Assembly (NCBI RefSeq): GCF_014696625.1
Contig: NZ_JACJQL010000009.1
Span: 62,001 to 126,000, forward strand
Direction: 5' to 3'
From: Nostoc parmelioides FACHB-3921
GTDB lineage: Bacteria; Cyanobacteriota; Cyanobacteriia; Cyanobacteriales; Nostocaceae
DNA: 64,000 nucleotides
Positions 45,178 to 57,300 of the stretch are shown one piece after another (within the stretch, counting starts at the first letter, position 1; each line of letters starts with the position of its first letter). The position numbers and the translations under genes were made by a program. Below the pieces are notes generated by a model that searched no databases, was not told the origin of the DNA, and saw nothing but the letters and a program-made list of their open reading frames with translations.

Positions 45178-46407
45178 CTACTTGACGATTTTGGAGACGA
45201 CACCAGCACCGATGGTGCGGCCACCTTCACGAATAGCGAAGCGCATCCCTTGCTCAATCGCAATTGGGTTGATTAATTCAACGGTGACTTTGATGCGATC
45301 TCCTGGCATCACCATTTCTACGGCTTCACCTTCATCGGAAGTAAAGGCTTTAATGGTACCTGTTACATCAGTTGTCCGCACATAGAATTGAGGACGGTAG
45401 CCAGCGAAGAAGGGAGTTTTACGACCACCTTCTTTTTCTGTGAGGACGTAAACTTCGCCTTCAAATTGGGTATGAGGAGTGATAGAACCAGGTTTGGCTA
45501 ATACCATACCACGTTCAATATCCGCCTTTTGGATACCACGAAGTAGTACGCCAGCGTTGTCTCCAGCCATACCTTCATCGAGACTCTTTTTGAACATCTC
45601 AATCCCGGTAACGGTTGTGTTGCGGGTATCTCTGATACCTACTAGTTCTACAACGTCACCGACTTTGACTTTACCGCGTTCGATTCGACCGGTAGCAACA
45701 GTACCACGACCAGTGATAGAGAACACGTCTTCTACCGCCATCAGGAATGGTTTATCTATATCCCGCTCTGGGTCGGGAATATAAGAATCCACAGCATCCA
45801 TCAGTTCGTAGATTTTGTCTACCCAAGGATTGTCTCCGCGTTGGGTCTTAGGATTCTTGGTCATTACTTCGAGAGCCTGCAAACCTGAACCTCTGACGAT
45901 GGGAATATCATCACCATCGAATTCGTACTCTGTCAACAGTTCTCTTAATTCCAGTTCTACTAGTTCTAGTAGTTCAGCATCTTCCATCATGTCTTCTTTA
46001 TTTAAGAAGACTACGAGCTTAGGAACGCCGACCTGTTTTGCTAGCAGGATGTGTTCACGGGTTTGAGGCATAGGGCCGTCGGTAGCAGCAACTACGAGAA
46101 TTGCTCCATCCATCTGAGCCGCACCTGTGATCATATTCTTCACGTAGTCAGCGTGACCAGGACAGTCTACGTGAGCGTAGTGACGATTAGCGGTCTCATA
46201 TTCAACGTGGGCTGTGTTGATGGTGATACCCCGCGCCTTTTCTTCTGGTGCATTGTCGATTTGGTCGTAGCCTTTAGCGACCGCTTGACCAAGAGCTGCC
46301 AAGGTCATGGTGATTGCTGCCGTTAAGGTTGTTTTACCGTGGTCAACGTGGCCAATCGTACCGATATTTACGTGGGGTTTCGTTCTTTCAAACTTTGCGC
46401 GTGCCAT
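45178..46407 (-). CDS. tuf: Elongation factor Tu
   Basis: A 409-residue translation GTPase that delivers aminoacyl-tRNA to the ribosome. G-motifs [17 protein letters not shown] and NKED (LNKEDMM) are intact, and domains 2 and 3 follow. The insert near [27 protein letters not shown] is typical of cyanobacteria. It follows fusA with 22 bases between. Confidence 0.99.
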   Translation of the reverse strand: MARAKFERTKPHVNIGTIGHVDHGKTTLTAAITMTLAALGQAVAKGYDQIDNAPEEKARGITINTAHVEYETANRHYAHVDCPGHADYVKNMITGAAQMDGAILVVAATDGPMPQTREHILLAKQVGVPKLVVFLNKEDMMEDAELLELVELELRELLTEYEFDGDDIPIVRGSGLQALEVMTKNPKTQRGDNPWVDKIYELMDAVDSYIPDPERDIDKPFLMAVEDVFSITGRGTVATGRIERGKVKVGDVVELVGIRDTRNTTVTGIEMFKKSLDEGMAGDNAGVLLRGIQKADIERGMVLAKPGSITPHTQFEGEVYVLTEKEGGRKTPFFAGYRPQFYVRTTDVTGTIKAFTSDEGEAVEMVMPGDRIKVTVELINPIAIEQGMRFAIREGGRTIGAGVVSKIVK

Positions 46408-46429
46408 GAATACTCGTTTCCTTTTTTAA

Positions 46430-48508
46430 TTAAGCGTTCCCTTTGCTTTTTGCAATGATAGTTTCAGCTACGCTGCGAGGCACCTCTTCGTAGTGACTGA
46501 ACTCCATCGTAAAGATACCCCGACCTTGGGTTTTCGACCGGATATCAGTGGCGTAGCCGAACATAGTCGCCAGTGGAACTTTTGATGCCACTTTAGCGAG
46601 TCCCTGTTCAGTGCTTTGGCTTTCTATCTGCCCCCGACGGGAGATGAGATCGCCGATGACGTTCCCAATGTAGTCTTCAGGAACTTCCACTTCGACTTTC
46701 ATCATAGGCTCTAATAGTACTGGTGAGGCTTTAAGCACAGCTTCTTTCAGCGCCATTGATCCAGCAATTTTGAAAGCCATTTCTGAAGAGTCCACATCGT
46801 GGTAGGAGCCATGAACTAGCGTTGCTTTCACGTCAATTAGTGGATATCCAGCTAAAATACCAGATTCACAGCTTTCTTTCATACCTTGCTCGGCAGGGCC
46901 TATGTACTCTTTAGGTACTACACCACCGACAATTTTAGACACGAATTCAAAGCCAGTACCTGGTTCTCCAGGTTCCAAGTTGATCACAACGTGACCATAT
47001 TGACCTTTACCACCACTTTGACGGATGAACTTACCTTCCACGTTAGTAACTGATTTACGAATCGTTTCGCGGTAAGCTACTTGCGGCGCACCAACGTTGG
47101 CTTCCACTTTGAATTCACGTAACATCCGGTCTACGAGAATTTCTAGGTGAAGTTCTCCCATCCCTGCAATTACAGTTTGGTTGGTTTCTGGGTCAACGTT
47201 GACACGGAAGGTCGGATCTTCTTCGGAGAGAGATTGCAGAGCCTTGGATAGCTTATCCATGTCGTTCTTGGTTTTGGGTTCAACCGCTACCGAGATTACT
47301 GGCTCTGGAATAAATAGGGATTCCAGAATTACTGGTGCGCCTTCATCAGTGATAGTATCACCAGTTAAGGTGTCTTTTAATCCTAAAGCAGCCCCCAAGT
47401 CACCTGCACGCAGTTCTTCTACGTCTTGCCGGTCATCTGCTTTCATAAGAACTAAACGGGAAATCCGTTCTTTTTTGTTCTTGGTAGCATTTAAAACATA
47501 GCTACCTTTTTTCAGAACGCCTGAATAAACGCGAACAAAGGTAAGGCGACCGTATGGGTCAGCCATAATCTTGAAGGCTAAAGCTGCTAAGGGTTCATTG
47601 TCGTCAGCCCGACGCTCAACGGTATCACCATTAGCGAGTGTGCCTTGAATGGGTGGTACTTCTGTTGGTGCAGGTAGGTAATCTACCACTGCATCCAGCA
47701 TTAACTGCACACCTTTGTTTTTAAAGGCCGAACCACAAAGTACAGGTACGATAGTGCCTGCAATTGTACCTTGACGTAGTGCAGAGCGAATTTCTTCCTC
47801 TGTCAGTGCTTCGCCATCGAAGTACTTAGTCATCAGAGCATCGTCGGTTTCTGCGACGGCTTCCACCAACTTGGTGTAGTACTCTTCGACTTGATCTTGT
47901 AAGTCTGCTGGGATATCAGTTTCCTGGATATCCGTACCTTGGTCGTTGTTGTAAATGTAGGCACGCTTCCGCACCAAGTCTACGATGCCTTTGAAGTCGT
48001 TTTCGCTACCGATAGGTAGTTGAATGGCAATAGCATTTGCCCGCAGGCGATCGCGCATTTGCTCATGAACTCTATAAAAGTTCGCTCCTGTACGATCCAT
48101 CTTGTTGATGAAGGCAATCCGAGGTACTTTGTAACGGTCTGCTTGCCGCCACACAGTTTCTGATTGGGGTTGTACACCACCCACGGAACAAAATACCGCA
48201 ATTACACCATCTAACACCCGCATGGAGCGCTCAACTTCAATTGTGAAGTCTACGTGACCTGGAGTATCGATAATGTTAATTTGATAATCTTTCCAACTGG
48301 TACTAATTGCCGCAGCAGTGATGGTAATTCCACGCTCCCGCTCTTGATCCATCCAGTCGGTTACAGCAGTTCCTTCGTGAACCTCACCAATTTTATGAAT
48401 TATTCCAGAGTAAAATAATATTCTCTCTGTTGTCGTGGTTTTGCCCGCATCTATATGCGCCGCAATACCGATATTGCGTACTTTCTCTAGCGGGTTTGTA
48501 CGTGCCAC
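46430..48508 (-). CDS. fusA: Elongation factor G
   Basis: A 692-residue translocase GTPase. Motifs: [34 protein letters not shown], and domains III-V with [10 protein letters not shown] and a C-terminal RGQIESQ. Full length. Third gene of the str operon; AGGAGG lies just before the ATG. Confidence 0.99.
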   Translation of the reverse strand: MARTNPLEKVRNIGIAAHIDAGKTTTTERILFYSGIIHKIGEVHEGTAVTDWMDQERERGITITAAAISTSWKDYQINIIDTPGHVDFTIEVERSMRVLDGVIAVFCSVGGVQPQSETVWRQADRYKVPRIAFINKMDRTGANFYRVHEQMRDRLRANAIAIQLPIGSENDFKGIVDLVRKRAYIYNNDQGTDIQETDIPADLQDQVEEYYTKLVEAVAETDDALMTKYFDGEALTEEEIRSALRQGTIAGTIVPVLCGSAFKNKGVQLMLDAVVDYLPAPTEVPPIQGTLANGDTVERRADDNEPLAALAFKIMADPYGRLTFVRVYSGVLKKGSYVLNATKNKKERISRLVLMKADDRQDVEELRAGDLGAALGLKDTLTGDTITDEGAPVILESLFIPEPVISVAVEPKTKNDMDKLSKALQSLSEEDPTFRVNVDPETNQTVIAGMGELHLEILVDRMLREFKVEANVGAPQVAYRETIRKSVTNVEGKFIRQSGGKGQYGHVVINLEPGEPGTGFEFVSKIVGGVVPKEYIGPAEQGMKESCESGILAGYPLIDVKATLVHGSYHDVDSSEMAFKIAGSMALKEAVLKASPVLLEPMMKVEVEVPEDYIGNVIGDLISRRGQIESQSTEQGLAKVASKVPLATMFGYATDIRSKTQGRGIFTMEFSHYEEVPRSVAETIIAKSKGNA

Positions 48509-48607
48509 AATAACCTCCTATAGTTTTTGCCTCATGATATCTTGTATATTACTCTTTGTTAAGATTCTATACTTTTAGGGAAAACCGACTTGTGTACGGT
48601 AATTCCG

Positions 48608-48644
48608 CGATATACCGCTTTTTGATGCACGATATACCGCTTTT
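48608..48644. repeat. 15-bp direct repeat, 22-bp period
   Basis: CGATATACCGCTTTT occurs at 48608-48622 and again at 48630-48644, in the rpsG-fusA gap. The unit's GCGATATACCGC part is nearly palindromic. The period is close to two helical turns. Confidence 0.8.
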
Positions 48645-48648
48645 GTAC

Positions 48649-49119
48649 TTAGTAACGATAGTGTGCAAATGCTTTGTTTGCTTCCGCCATCCGGTGTGTT
48701 TCTTCCCGTTTGCGAATCGCATTCCCGCTTTCATTGGCAGCATCTAGTAGCTCATTAGCCAATCTGCTGGCCATTGTCCGTCCGGGTCTACTTCTAGAAA
48801 ATTGTACCAGCCAACGTAGTGCTAGGGTAGTACCACGTTCTGTACGCACTTCCATCGGTACTTGGTAGGTTGCACCACCGACACGGCGGGCTTTTACTTC
48901 TACTAAAGGTGTTGCGTTCCGCACTGCTCTTTCAAAAACTTCTAAAGCATTGTTGCCAGTGCGTTCTTCAATTGTTTTCAACGCATCATAAACGATGCGC
49001 GCAGCTAGTGATTTTTTTCCATGACGCATAATCCGCCGGATGATCATACTCACCAGGCGACTGTTATATACAGAGTCAGGCGGGACTGGCCGCCTTTGAA
49101 TAACACCACGACGAGACAT
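48649..49119 (-). CDS. rpsG: 30S ribosomal protein S7
   Basis: A 156-residue S7: [66 protein letters not shown], ending AFAHYRY. It binds 16S rRNA and starts assembly of the 30S head. Second gene of the str operon, but 500 bases after rpsL. Confidence 0.99.
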   Translation of the reverse strand: MSRRGVIQRRPVPPDSVYNSRLVSMIIRRIMRHGKKSLAARIVYDALKTIEERTGNNALEVFERAVRNATPLVEVKARRVGGATYQVPMEVRTERGTTLALRWLVQFSRSRPGRTMASRLANELLDAANESGNAIRKREETHRMAEANKAFAHYRY

Positions 49120-49619
49120 ACTTTACCTTTAATTCGGATTTGGCAACGAAATTATATGCTATCAGACAGCGTATTTTCTGAGTGCTAGAGCAACTCATAA
49201 TTCCGCTTTTTTGCTCTACGGTTGTAGCAAACCCAATTTAGGAGACTTGCTGATTTGAAAAAGTTCCAAGGGCTGAGTGGTTTGTAAACACCAGTTTCTA
49301 ACCTCTTGTTCTAGCCTTTTTCATCTATCCTGATTTACTCAGTTCATGATGGCTAATTCGATTTAGTAGACAAACAAACAGCATTATTAATATCGAAATA
49401 TTTATAATTAGATGCTGTTGTTGTTTACACTGCTTTTTATCATGCCTACACTTGCTCGCTGAGTGCAGGTTGGCGGTAGAAGCTTAAGCAAATTTTCAGA
49501 AACAGATTATATATTCTGTGAATCAATCACTGTTTCAGAACAAGCATTGATTCTTTTGCCTGAATTAGGCGCTTTTGGGTAAGCGACTAATCGCAATCAA
49601 ACACGATTAATCGCCTGGT
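49120..49619. other. Large rpsL-rpsG intergenic region
   Basis: 500 bases without a gene inside the str operon. Just after the rpsL stop codon, on the minus strand, GATTAATCGC-type arms (about 49581-49613) form a 10-bp stem with one mismatch (GCGACTAATC / GATTAATCGC). A second promoter for rpsG-fusA-tuf is likely. Confidence 0.5.
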
Positions 49620-50003
49620 TTATTTTTTCGCTTCTTTCGGGCGCTTAGTTCCATATTTGGAACGACCTTGTTTGCGGTCTTTAACTCCGGCTGTATCCAA
49701 GGTTCCCCGGATGATGTGGTATCTTACCCCTGGTAAGTCCTTCACCCGTCCGCCACGAATCATTACAACTGAGTGTTCTTGTAAGTTGTGACCAATTCCT
49801 GGGATGTAAGCTGTAACTTCAAATCCCGATGTAAGTCTGACCCGTGCTACTTTCCGTAGAGCCGAGTTAGGCTTTTTAGGTGTAGTTGTGTAGACTCTGG
49901 TACAAACACCCCGACGTTGAGGGCATTGCTTCAGAGCAGGGGACTTAGTTTTCTGACGCGCTTTTTCGCGTTCAGTGCGTATTAATTGCTGTATTGTTGG
50001 CAT
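49620..50003 (-). CDS. rpsL: 30S ribosomal protein S12
   Basis: A 127-residue S12 at the decoding centre. [45 protein letters not shown] (with the streptomycin-site Lys) and [17 protein letters not shown] are all present, ending [12 protein letters not shown]. The Lys and Lys/Pro positions linked to streptomycin resistance look wild type. First gene of the str operon. Confidence 0.99.
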
Positions 50004-50100
50004 GAGTCACAGCGCGTGAAGCTGCTTGTAGGTCTAAGTTTTAACAAATCCTGATTATATCTTTTTTTGTGGTTTTATGTCAAACTTCCATATTATTTCG

Positions 50101-50439
50101 TTAAACACTAGATGGTGCAGCAGTAGAGAAGGAATTACCACAGCCACAGGTAACGATTGCTTGGGGGTTTTGGAAGCGAAATGCACCACCCATCAGATCC
50201 TCTGAATAATCTATGGCTAAACCATTAATGTAATTATAGCTGGCATGATCGATTACTACTTGAGTATTATTGATGTCGAAGATGCGATCGCCTTCTTTGA
50301 TTTTTTCATCGAAAGACATCTCGTAAAACCAATCAGAACAGCCACCTGGTTTAACAGTGAGCCTAAATAAGGACGCGGAACGCTGCTTTGCTTTTAAGCG
50401 ATTGATTTCACTGGCTGCGGCTTGGCTCAAATGAATCAT
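50101..50439 (-). CDS. HesB/IscA family iron-sulfur carrier
   Basis: A 112-residue A-type Fe-S carrier. MIHLSQAAASEINRLKAK, then the three conserved Cys: one in VKPGGCSDW (residue 34 from this start) and two in TCGCGNSFS near the end. It would receive and pass on Fe-S clusters. The longer form from TTG 50454 is less likely than ATG 50439. It lies 97 bases upstream of rpsL on the same strand. Confidence 0.92.
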   Translation of the reverse strand: MIHLSQAAASEINRLKAKQRSASLFRLTVKPGGCSDWFYEMSFDEKIKEGDRIFDINNTQVVIDHASYNYINGLAIDYSEDLMGGAFRFQNPQAIVTCGCGNSFSTAAPSSV

Positions 50440-50662
50440 AACGAATTTGGGCAACTGGAGACACCATCTCTTAGTATTGCAGATGGGTTGCCAAAAGAAT
50501 TTACTTATCAGCGAAAAGACAGGAAAGCAGGGAAAAATCTCACAAATGATATCTTATAGTTGTTAACGGTTGACTGTTGACAGATTTAAAAGCCTTATGC
50601 TGTTTGGGTTTCGTCTTAACTTGGTGTGCTAATCTATCCGGCTATGGCTATAATATTCATTT

Positions 50663-50715
50663 TCTGTGCTTCCGTGTCTTGGTGGTGGAACAGCTTTTAA
50701 ACACGGAGGCACAGA
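50663..50715. repeat. Inverted repeat TCTGTGCTTCCGTGT
   Basis: TCTGTGCTTCCGTGT (50663-50677) and ACACGGAGGCACAGA (50701-50715) pair at 14 of 15 positions around 23 bases. It lies downstream of the cupin gene and upstream of the IscA gene, and looks like a dispersed cyanobacterial palindrome. Confidence 0.75.
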
Positions 50716-50764
50716 GAAAAGTTAGTAGTTAAGTTATTAAACTGAGATAGTTTGCCAGTAATCT

Positions 50765-51187
50765 TTAATTAGATGTGCGAGAGTAGTCATCTTGGTAGCG
50801 AATAATATCATCCTCACCTAAATATTCGCCGTTCTGTACTTCAATGAGTACTAAGGGAATTACGCCAGGATTCTCTAGACGGTGAGCAGTACATTGGGGT
50901 ACGTAGGTAGACTGATTATTACCTAAAAGGATTTCTTTTTCACCACATACCACTCTGGCTGTACCAGAGACAACAATCCAGTGTTCACTCCGGTGATGGT
51001 GCATTTGTAGGCTGAGGCGATGTCCAGGTTTCACCTCAATCCGTTTGATTTTATATCCACGTCCTTCTTCCAGTACTGTAAAAGAACCCCAAGGACGCAA
51101 CTCAGTTGCAGCAACACTACGGCTAGTAATGGTAGTAGGTAGGGGTAAAGCGTGAGTTTTTGTTGTGGTTTCTTGAGTTTGAGCCAT
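50765..51187 (-). CDS. Mannose-6-phosphate isomerase type II-like cupin
   Basis: A 140-residue single cupin domain like the C-terminal isomerase part of bifunctional ManC/AlgA proteins: LRPWGSFTVLEEGRGYKIKRIEVKPGHRLSLQMHHHRSEHWIVVSGTARV, with metal ligands in QMHHHRSEH, then QSTYVPQCTAHRLENPG. It probably interconverts mannose-6-phosphate and fructose-6-phosphate for GDP-mannose. ATG 51187 follows GAGGTAACT; the frame from 51208 adds seven residues. Confidence 0.88.
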   Translation of the reverse strand: MAQTQETTTKTHALPLPTTITSRSVAATELRPWGSFTVLEEGRGYKIKRIEVKPGHRLSLQMHHHRSEHWIVVSGTARVVCGEKEILLGNNQSTYVPQCTAHRLENPGVIPLVLIEVQNGEYLGEDDIIRYQDDYSRTSN

Positions 51188-51465
51188 AGTTACCTCATTT
51201 GCAGACAAAACAAACTATCATTACTTCTGAAATAATTGATGGAAAATTTAGGGGAATTTTACAACCGTGAAATTAGGAGTTTTGCAGCACCTTGCTAAAC
51301 ATAGCAAAGTGAACCTGGGTAGGGTACAGAATATTAGTTGAAACTCTCGGTTTATACCAATTCTTCATCAAGTAGAACGTCCGCTTATTCTCAGCTTTAA
51401 ATTGGGAAAGTAGAGATTAGGGTAAGTTATGTGGAGTTTCAACTATCTACTATTTATCTGTACCG

Positions 51466-53466
51466 CTATTTTGGTTCAAGAAAAATCCCGATGCCGTTGT
51501 GGACGCGGGCGGCGGTGTTAGGATAGCGGTCTAGGAGTTGCCCACTTAGGTAAAGACTAGTTGAGCTACCACCGTCTAGGTTGAGGGCGTTTACACAGCC
51601 TAAGAGTTTCATCAGTTGGGCGTGTTCTGCTAGGTTTGGGCCTGGGCCACCTGCACGGTTATGGACTGCGGCAATTAATAAGGTATTATTTGCAGTGGTG
51701 CAAATGCCGCTACGAACAGCCCTTTCAGCAATAAAGGCGCTACTGAATTGTTCGCTTTTAGCATCGAGGACGACTTGACTATTTTGGAGGAGTAAGGGGC
51801 CGGCTCCAATGATGTGGGGGTAACTGTTAAACTCACCAGGTGTAGTGGCGCTAGTAATCTGCACATCAGTACCAACGGGGAGTTGTGAAACTACTATAGT
51901 GGTATTGCCACGTAATGTCAGTAAGTAGCCATTATTAGGGATAGGAAAGTTGGTTTGACCCGCTTTATTCCCTGGAAATTGATTGGTGATTTTGTTGTTT
52001 TGGACTATGACAATCCGTTCATTGTCAGTTAAGGGAGTGTACAGCTTGCCCCAGGCTGGTGTGTAACGAGCGATACCGTTTTGGACATAGCCACTGTTCA
52101 GGGCTAAGATTGGCACTCGCAAATTACTGGATGTTACTAAAGTCTCTTGTAAGCTGAGACGACCAAAGTAAAATTGTCCGGCATCGTTCCAGGCGATCGC
52201 ACCCCTGTTTAAGATAGGACTAGATAGCCACTGACTATTTTGACGAATTGCCCCCAAGGGATAGCGGTTATTGCGGTTGAAATATCCTCCGTTAATTGCG
52301 CCTACAGCCAGGTAGCGTTGGGCTGTTTGCAATATGGGGGCTGTGCCTACTAAAGTATCGGGGTTAGTGATAATTGGTTTTAAGGTGAGTCCCACAGTCC
52401 TGGGGTTGACTTCCAAGAGGACGACAGGGAAACGATTTGTACCTAAATTAACAAATTGCTGTCGCCAGCGCAGTCCGGTTGCCCAGGTAATATCTCTTGG
52501 TTGCAAGGGGTCGGGACGCAAATCGATAATCAGGCGATCGGGGTTATTAATAGTGCTAACCTGAGGAGACAAAGCTAAGGGAACACTTAGCTGCATCACC
52601 GTTTGGTTATTTACTACCTCTACTTTGGTAATTAATGGTTCCGGTGTCGGTAATTGTTTAAGTAAATTTGGTGCAGATGTAGGTGGTGGCGTTATTGGTT
52701 GGGGTGTATAACGTTGAATTAAACCTGTATCAGCGATGCCATCAAGGACGATTGTCCACTCTCTATGGGTGGGTGCAGGAGGTTTGGCATCTGGTGTATT
52801 GGGGTTAACTGGAGGTCTGATTGGTTGTCCTTGTTTGACTTGCCAAGGTGTGGGACGGGTTAAGTCCACAACAATGCGAGTTGCGGGCAACGATGGCACA
52901 ATCGGGGTTCCTGGTCGCTGACTGGAGCGAATATTTCTTACTTGCCCTGGGGGAGTGGCGATCGCTAATGTGTTACCTTGGGATTGAATCTGCCATCCTG
53001 CTGTTCGGGCAAGATTGGTAATGTCTAGATAGCGATAGCCGCCCTGAAGCCTAGTGGTTAAAACTGTTGGTTGGGTTGTTGATGAAAACCACACCACTGG
53101 CTGTCTAGATGGGTCATTACTGTTTAATAAGTCCACGCCAATCAATTGTCTAAGAGCGCCATCACTAATCAGTGTTGTTATTTGATCTGCTGTTCTTGGT
53201 TGCTGCAACCAAGCTCCTGGTAAGATACGGCCATTGAGAGAAATTTGGCTACCTGAAGATAATCTCACTGATGGAGGCGATGTTGGACGAGGTGCATTTA
53301 CTTGTCCAATTTTTTGTGGCTGCTGGGCGCTGGTGGCATAGGCAGCAGACAAACATAGTGATACTGCGGTTAGACAGGACAGAGTAGCTGGTAAGAAGCT
53401 GTATTTTAATGGTTTAGTAACAATATTGCGATTTTTTCGTAGGCAAAAATTTGTCATTTTGTCCAT
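51466..53466 (-). CDS. Phosphodiester glycosidase family protein
   Basis: A 666-residue exported protein. Signal peptide (about 20-47, ending AYATSAQQ), then an N-terminal part with stalk- and AMIN-like repeats (SQISLNGRILPGAWL, ATRIVVDLTRPTPWQV, NPDRLIIDLRPDPL), a Pro-rich linker, and a C-terminal NAGPA/DUF2233 domain (about 400-666) with AVGAINGGYFNRNN and the end motif LNLDGGSSTSLYLSG. NAGPA domains cut sugar-phosphodiester bonds. It probably acts on cell-wall or surface polymers. ATG codons at 53466 and 53457 are alternatives. Confidence 0.85.
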   Translation of the reverse strand: MDKMTNFCLRKNRNIVTKPLKYSFLPATLSCLTAVSLCLSAAYATSAQQPQKIGQVNAPRPTSPPSVRLSSGSQISLNGRILPGAWLQQPRTADQITTLISDGALRQLIGVDLLNSNDPSRQPVVWFSSTTQPTVLTTRLQGGYRYLDITNLARTAGWQIQSQGNTLAIATPPGQVRNIRSSQRPGTPIVPSLPATRIVVDLTRPTPWQVKQGQPIRPPVNPNTPDAKPPAPTHREWTIVLDGIADTGLIQRYTPQPITPPPTSAPNLLKQLPTPEPLITKVEVVNNQTVMQLSVPLALSPQVSTINNPDRLIIDLRPDPLQPRDITWATGLRWRQQFVNLGTNRFPVVLLEVNPRTVGLTLKPIITNPDTLVGTAPILQTAQRYLAVGAINGGYFNRNNRYPLGAIRQNSQWLSSPILNRGAIAWNDAGQFYFGRLSLQETLVTSSNLRVPILALNSGYVQNGIARYTPAWGKLYTPLTDNERIVIVQNNKITNQFPGNKAGQTNFPIPNNGYLLTLRGNTTIVVSQLPVGTDVQITSATTPGEFNSYPHIIGAGPLLLQNSQVVLDAKSEQFSSAFIAERAVRSGICTTANNTLLIAAVHNRAGGPGPNLAEHAQLMKLLGCVNALNLDGGSSTSLYLSGQLLDRYPNTAARVHNGIGIFLEPK

Positions 53467-54359
53467 AATTTACATAGTTACTTTTGAAACCTATCACCCA
53501 ACGACCTAGTTAGCTAATTGTGTGGAAATCTTGAAACATAAAGAGCTATTTTAGTAGTAAATGTGATAGGATATATATTGGCTTCTTATCTCTTAAAGAT
53601 GACAAGCTAAAATTTTGCCGCAAAAACCACTGTAACTGAATGCTTTAACTAGCACTAGTTATAACAAAACTAAAAATAAGCTACTACGCTTTTAAATTAC
53701 ATGGTCACCTGTATGGTTTGTTGATTGCTGACCCGTAGACTACACTCAGGTTCAACTGTCAACGACCAACATGAAAAGATGTGCAAGTTAAATGCGTGAC
53801 AGCTTAGTAGTTTTGGTTATTATATTTGGATAAGATATTAGATACTGATACATTGTTCCTGCTGTTGCTACTTGAGTGAAGGTTACACAGTGGGGACTTT
53901 AGAGGCAACAGCAAAAATCTATCTCACAACAATGAAAATATTTTAGTAATTGTCAAAGGGGTATATATTGTACTACGCTGATTTTGCTGCTAAATCAGGA
54001 TTATTTCTAGCCAAAGATACAGTGAAGTGTGAAATTGATATGCGATGGGCTATGCCCCACCTTAGGTGATCGCTAGCACTCAAAAATCGCTTTGCTGGAA
54101 AAATTAAAACAAAGAAATTGGGAAAATATCAAGCTAGACAATATTAAGTAGAGGACTGTCAAGGTACAGAAATTTTTTCTTCCATAGAATAAACACATAA
54201 AACATAACGTCAAAATTTTAACAGGGTAGTAAAAAGCCAGAGTTAAAATTTTTTTTCTCTAAATTTCAGTGATTTTATGTATTCATAGAACACGAAATTT
54301 AGCAATTTTTCTCACAAACAGTGGCGCAATTCGTGACTCAACGATCTCAGGAACAGGCT
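53467..54359. other. Divergent region upstream of glsF
   Basis: About 890 bases without a gene. AT-rich, with two T/A-rich stretches near 54200-54310. A motif GTATATATTGTAC near 53970 is one base short of the NtcA spacing GTA-N8-TAC, so it is only suggestive. Nothing else was identified. Confidence 0.4.
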
Positions 54360-57300
54360 ATGAATGATAACTCGACGCATCAAAACCAACAAATCACGGC
54401 GAATAATAATTCAGGGGATACCTACCAAGGGCAAAGGTGGTTAGTAGAAGAACGGGATGCCTGTGGTGTAGGTTTTATCGCTCATCGTCAAAATCATGGC
54501 GGTCACGAAATTGTGGCTAAAGCTTTAGCGGCTTTGACCTGTTTAGAACATCGGGGTGGTTGTAGCGCCGACCAAGATTCTGGGGATGGTGCTGGTATAT
54601 TAACCGCTATTCCTTGGGAGTTGTTGCAGCAAGATTATCCCCAAGGACAGATAGACTTTTTGTCCAGTAAAAATATTGCTGTGGGCATGATTTTTTTGCC
54701 ACAGGATGCAGAAGTTGCCCAAAAGGCTAAAGCCATTTTTGAACAAATTGCCACTGAAGAAAAATTTACTGTATTGGGCTGGCGAGTAGTTCCGGTACAA
54801 CCTGATTTATTGGGGATACAGGCAAAAGAAAATCAACCCCGAATTGAGCAAGTTATTTTAAGCGCCGATAACACTGGTGATGCACTAGAAAGGCAACTTT
54901 TTATTACTCGTAAGCGTTTATTCAAAGCCGTAAAAAGTATCTCGGAAGAATTTTACATTTGTTCTTTGTCCAGTCGCACTATTGTATATAAGGGAATGGT
55001 GCGATCGGCGGTTTTGGGAGCATTCTATCTAGACCTACAAAACCCAGCTTATAAGAGTGCTTTTGCTGTTTATCACCGGCGCTTTAGTACAAATACTATG
55101 CCCAAGTGGCCTTTAGCGCAACCGATGCGGCTATTGGGTCATAACGGGGAAATTAATACCCTGTTGGGAAATATTAATTGGATGATGGCGAGAGAAGCTA
55201 ACTTGAGTCATCCCATTTGGGGCGATCGCTTTGATGAACTCAAGCCATCAGTTCTCATGGGGAACAGTGATTCGGCAACTCTCGATAACGTCCTCGAATT
55301 ATTGGTGCATTCTGGACGTAGCCCCTTAGAAGCCTTGATGATTATGGTGCCAGAGGCTTACCAAAATCAACCATCCTTGCGTAACTATCCCGAAATCGTT
55401 GATTTTTACGAATATTACAGTGGTTTGCAAGAAGCATGGGACGGCCCCGCACTGCTGGTATTTGGGGATGGTAAAACAGTAGGGGCAACATTAGACCGGA
55501 ATGGTTTAAGACCTGCTCGTTATCTCATTACCAAAGATGACTATATAGTAGTGGCTTCGGAAGCTGGGGTAGTAGATTTCCCAGAAGCAGACATTATTGA
55601 GAAAGGTAGACTAGGCCCTGGACAAATGATTGCAGTGGATCTAGTCAACCATGAAATCCTGAAGAATTGGGAAATTAAGCAGCGCATTGCCAAACAGCAA
55701 CCTTATGGAGAATGGCTGCAAAAGTACCGTCAGGAACTCAAGCAGCTTACCAGTCAGGTAAATGGTAATGGTAACGGTCACCGGGTAGCGGATAACGGTC
55801 ATGTCAGCACCACGAAGATTGACAAAGAAACCTTACTGCGTCAGCAATTAGCCTTTGGTTACACCACCGAAGATGTAGAAATGGTCATTCAACCAATGGC
55901 CGCCACTGGTTCAGAACCGACTTTCTGTATGGGCGATGATATCCCCTTGGCAGTGCTGACAGACAAACCCCACTTGCTTTATGACTATTTCAAACAGCGT
56001 TTTGCCCAAGTCACCAACCCAGCAATTGATCCCTTAAGGGAAAAGTTGGTGATGTCTTTGAAAGTGGAACTGGGGGAACGGGGTAACTTATTGGAACCCA
56101 AACCAGAATACGCTAGAAGGCTAAAGCTAGAATCGCCAGTACTATTAGAGTCAGAATTGGCAGCAATTAAGCTATCAGGATTTGCTACAGCTGAATTGTC
56201 TACCTTGTTTGCGATCGCCAATGGGCCAGATGGTCTCAAAGCAGCAGTCCTAGCCTTGCAACAACAAGCGGCGGAATCAGTCCGGGCCGGTGCGAAAATT
56301 CTCGTTTTAAGCGATCGCGCAGGCGCAGGTATCAGCACAGAATATAGTTACATTCCTCCCCTATTAGCTGTAGGTGCAGTGCATCACTACCTAATTCGGG
56401 AAGGATTGCGAACGAAGACATCTTTAATTGTCGATACGGCTCAATGCTGGAGTACACACCATTTTGCTTGTTTAATTGGCTATGGTGCAGGCGCTATTTG
56501 TCCTTACATGACTTTGGATACTGTGCGGAATTGGTGGTCAGATCCCGCAACCCAACAGTTCATGGAACGGGGTAAAATCACAAGCCTTTCATTGGAACAA
56601 GCGATCGCCAACTATCGTAAAGCTGTAGAGTCGGGTTTGTTGAAGATCCTCTCGAAGATGGGAATTTCGCTGCTCGCCAGCTATCAAGCAGCGCAGATTT
56701 TTGAAGCTATCGGGATTGGTGGCGATTTGTTAGCTTTGGGATTCCAAGGAACAGCTTCTCGCATCGGTGGTTTGAGTGTCAGCGAGTTAGCCCAAGAAGT
56801 CCTGTCCATCCACAGCAAGGCTTTCCCAGAACTAGCAACCCACAAGTTGGAAAACTTGGGGTTTGTCAACTACCGCCCCACCGGCGAGTACCACATGAAC
56901 AATCCCAAACTGGCAAAAGCGCTGCATGAGGCTGTAGATGGGAAGAAATACGACCACTACGAAGTTTACAAGCAGTACTTACAAGGTAGACCAATTACAG
57001 CCTTACGAGACTTGCTAGACTTCCACAGCGATCGCACCCCCATATCTCTAGAAGAAGTAGAATCAGTCAGCGATATTGTCAAGCGCTTCTGTACTGGGGG
57101 GATGTCCTTGGGTGCATTGTCACGGGAAGCCCATGAAGTATTAGCGATCGCCATGAACCGGATTGGTGGTAAATCCAATTCTGGGGAAGGTGGAGAAGAC
57201 CCAGTACGTTACAAAGTGTTGGATGATGTGGATTCATTGGGACACTCTCCAACTCTCCCCCATTTGCGAGGTTTGCGGAATGGAGACACAGCCTCTAGCG

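Noticed and set aside
53970-53982. NtcA-like site upstream of glsF
   Set aside because: Reads GTA-N7-TAC, one base short of the GTA-N8-TAC consensus, and no -10 box is well placed.
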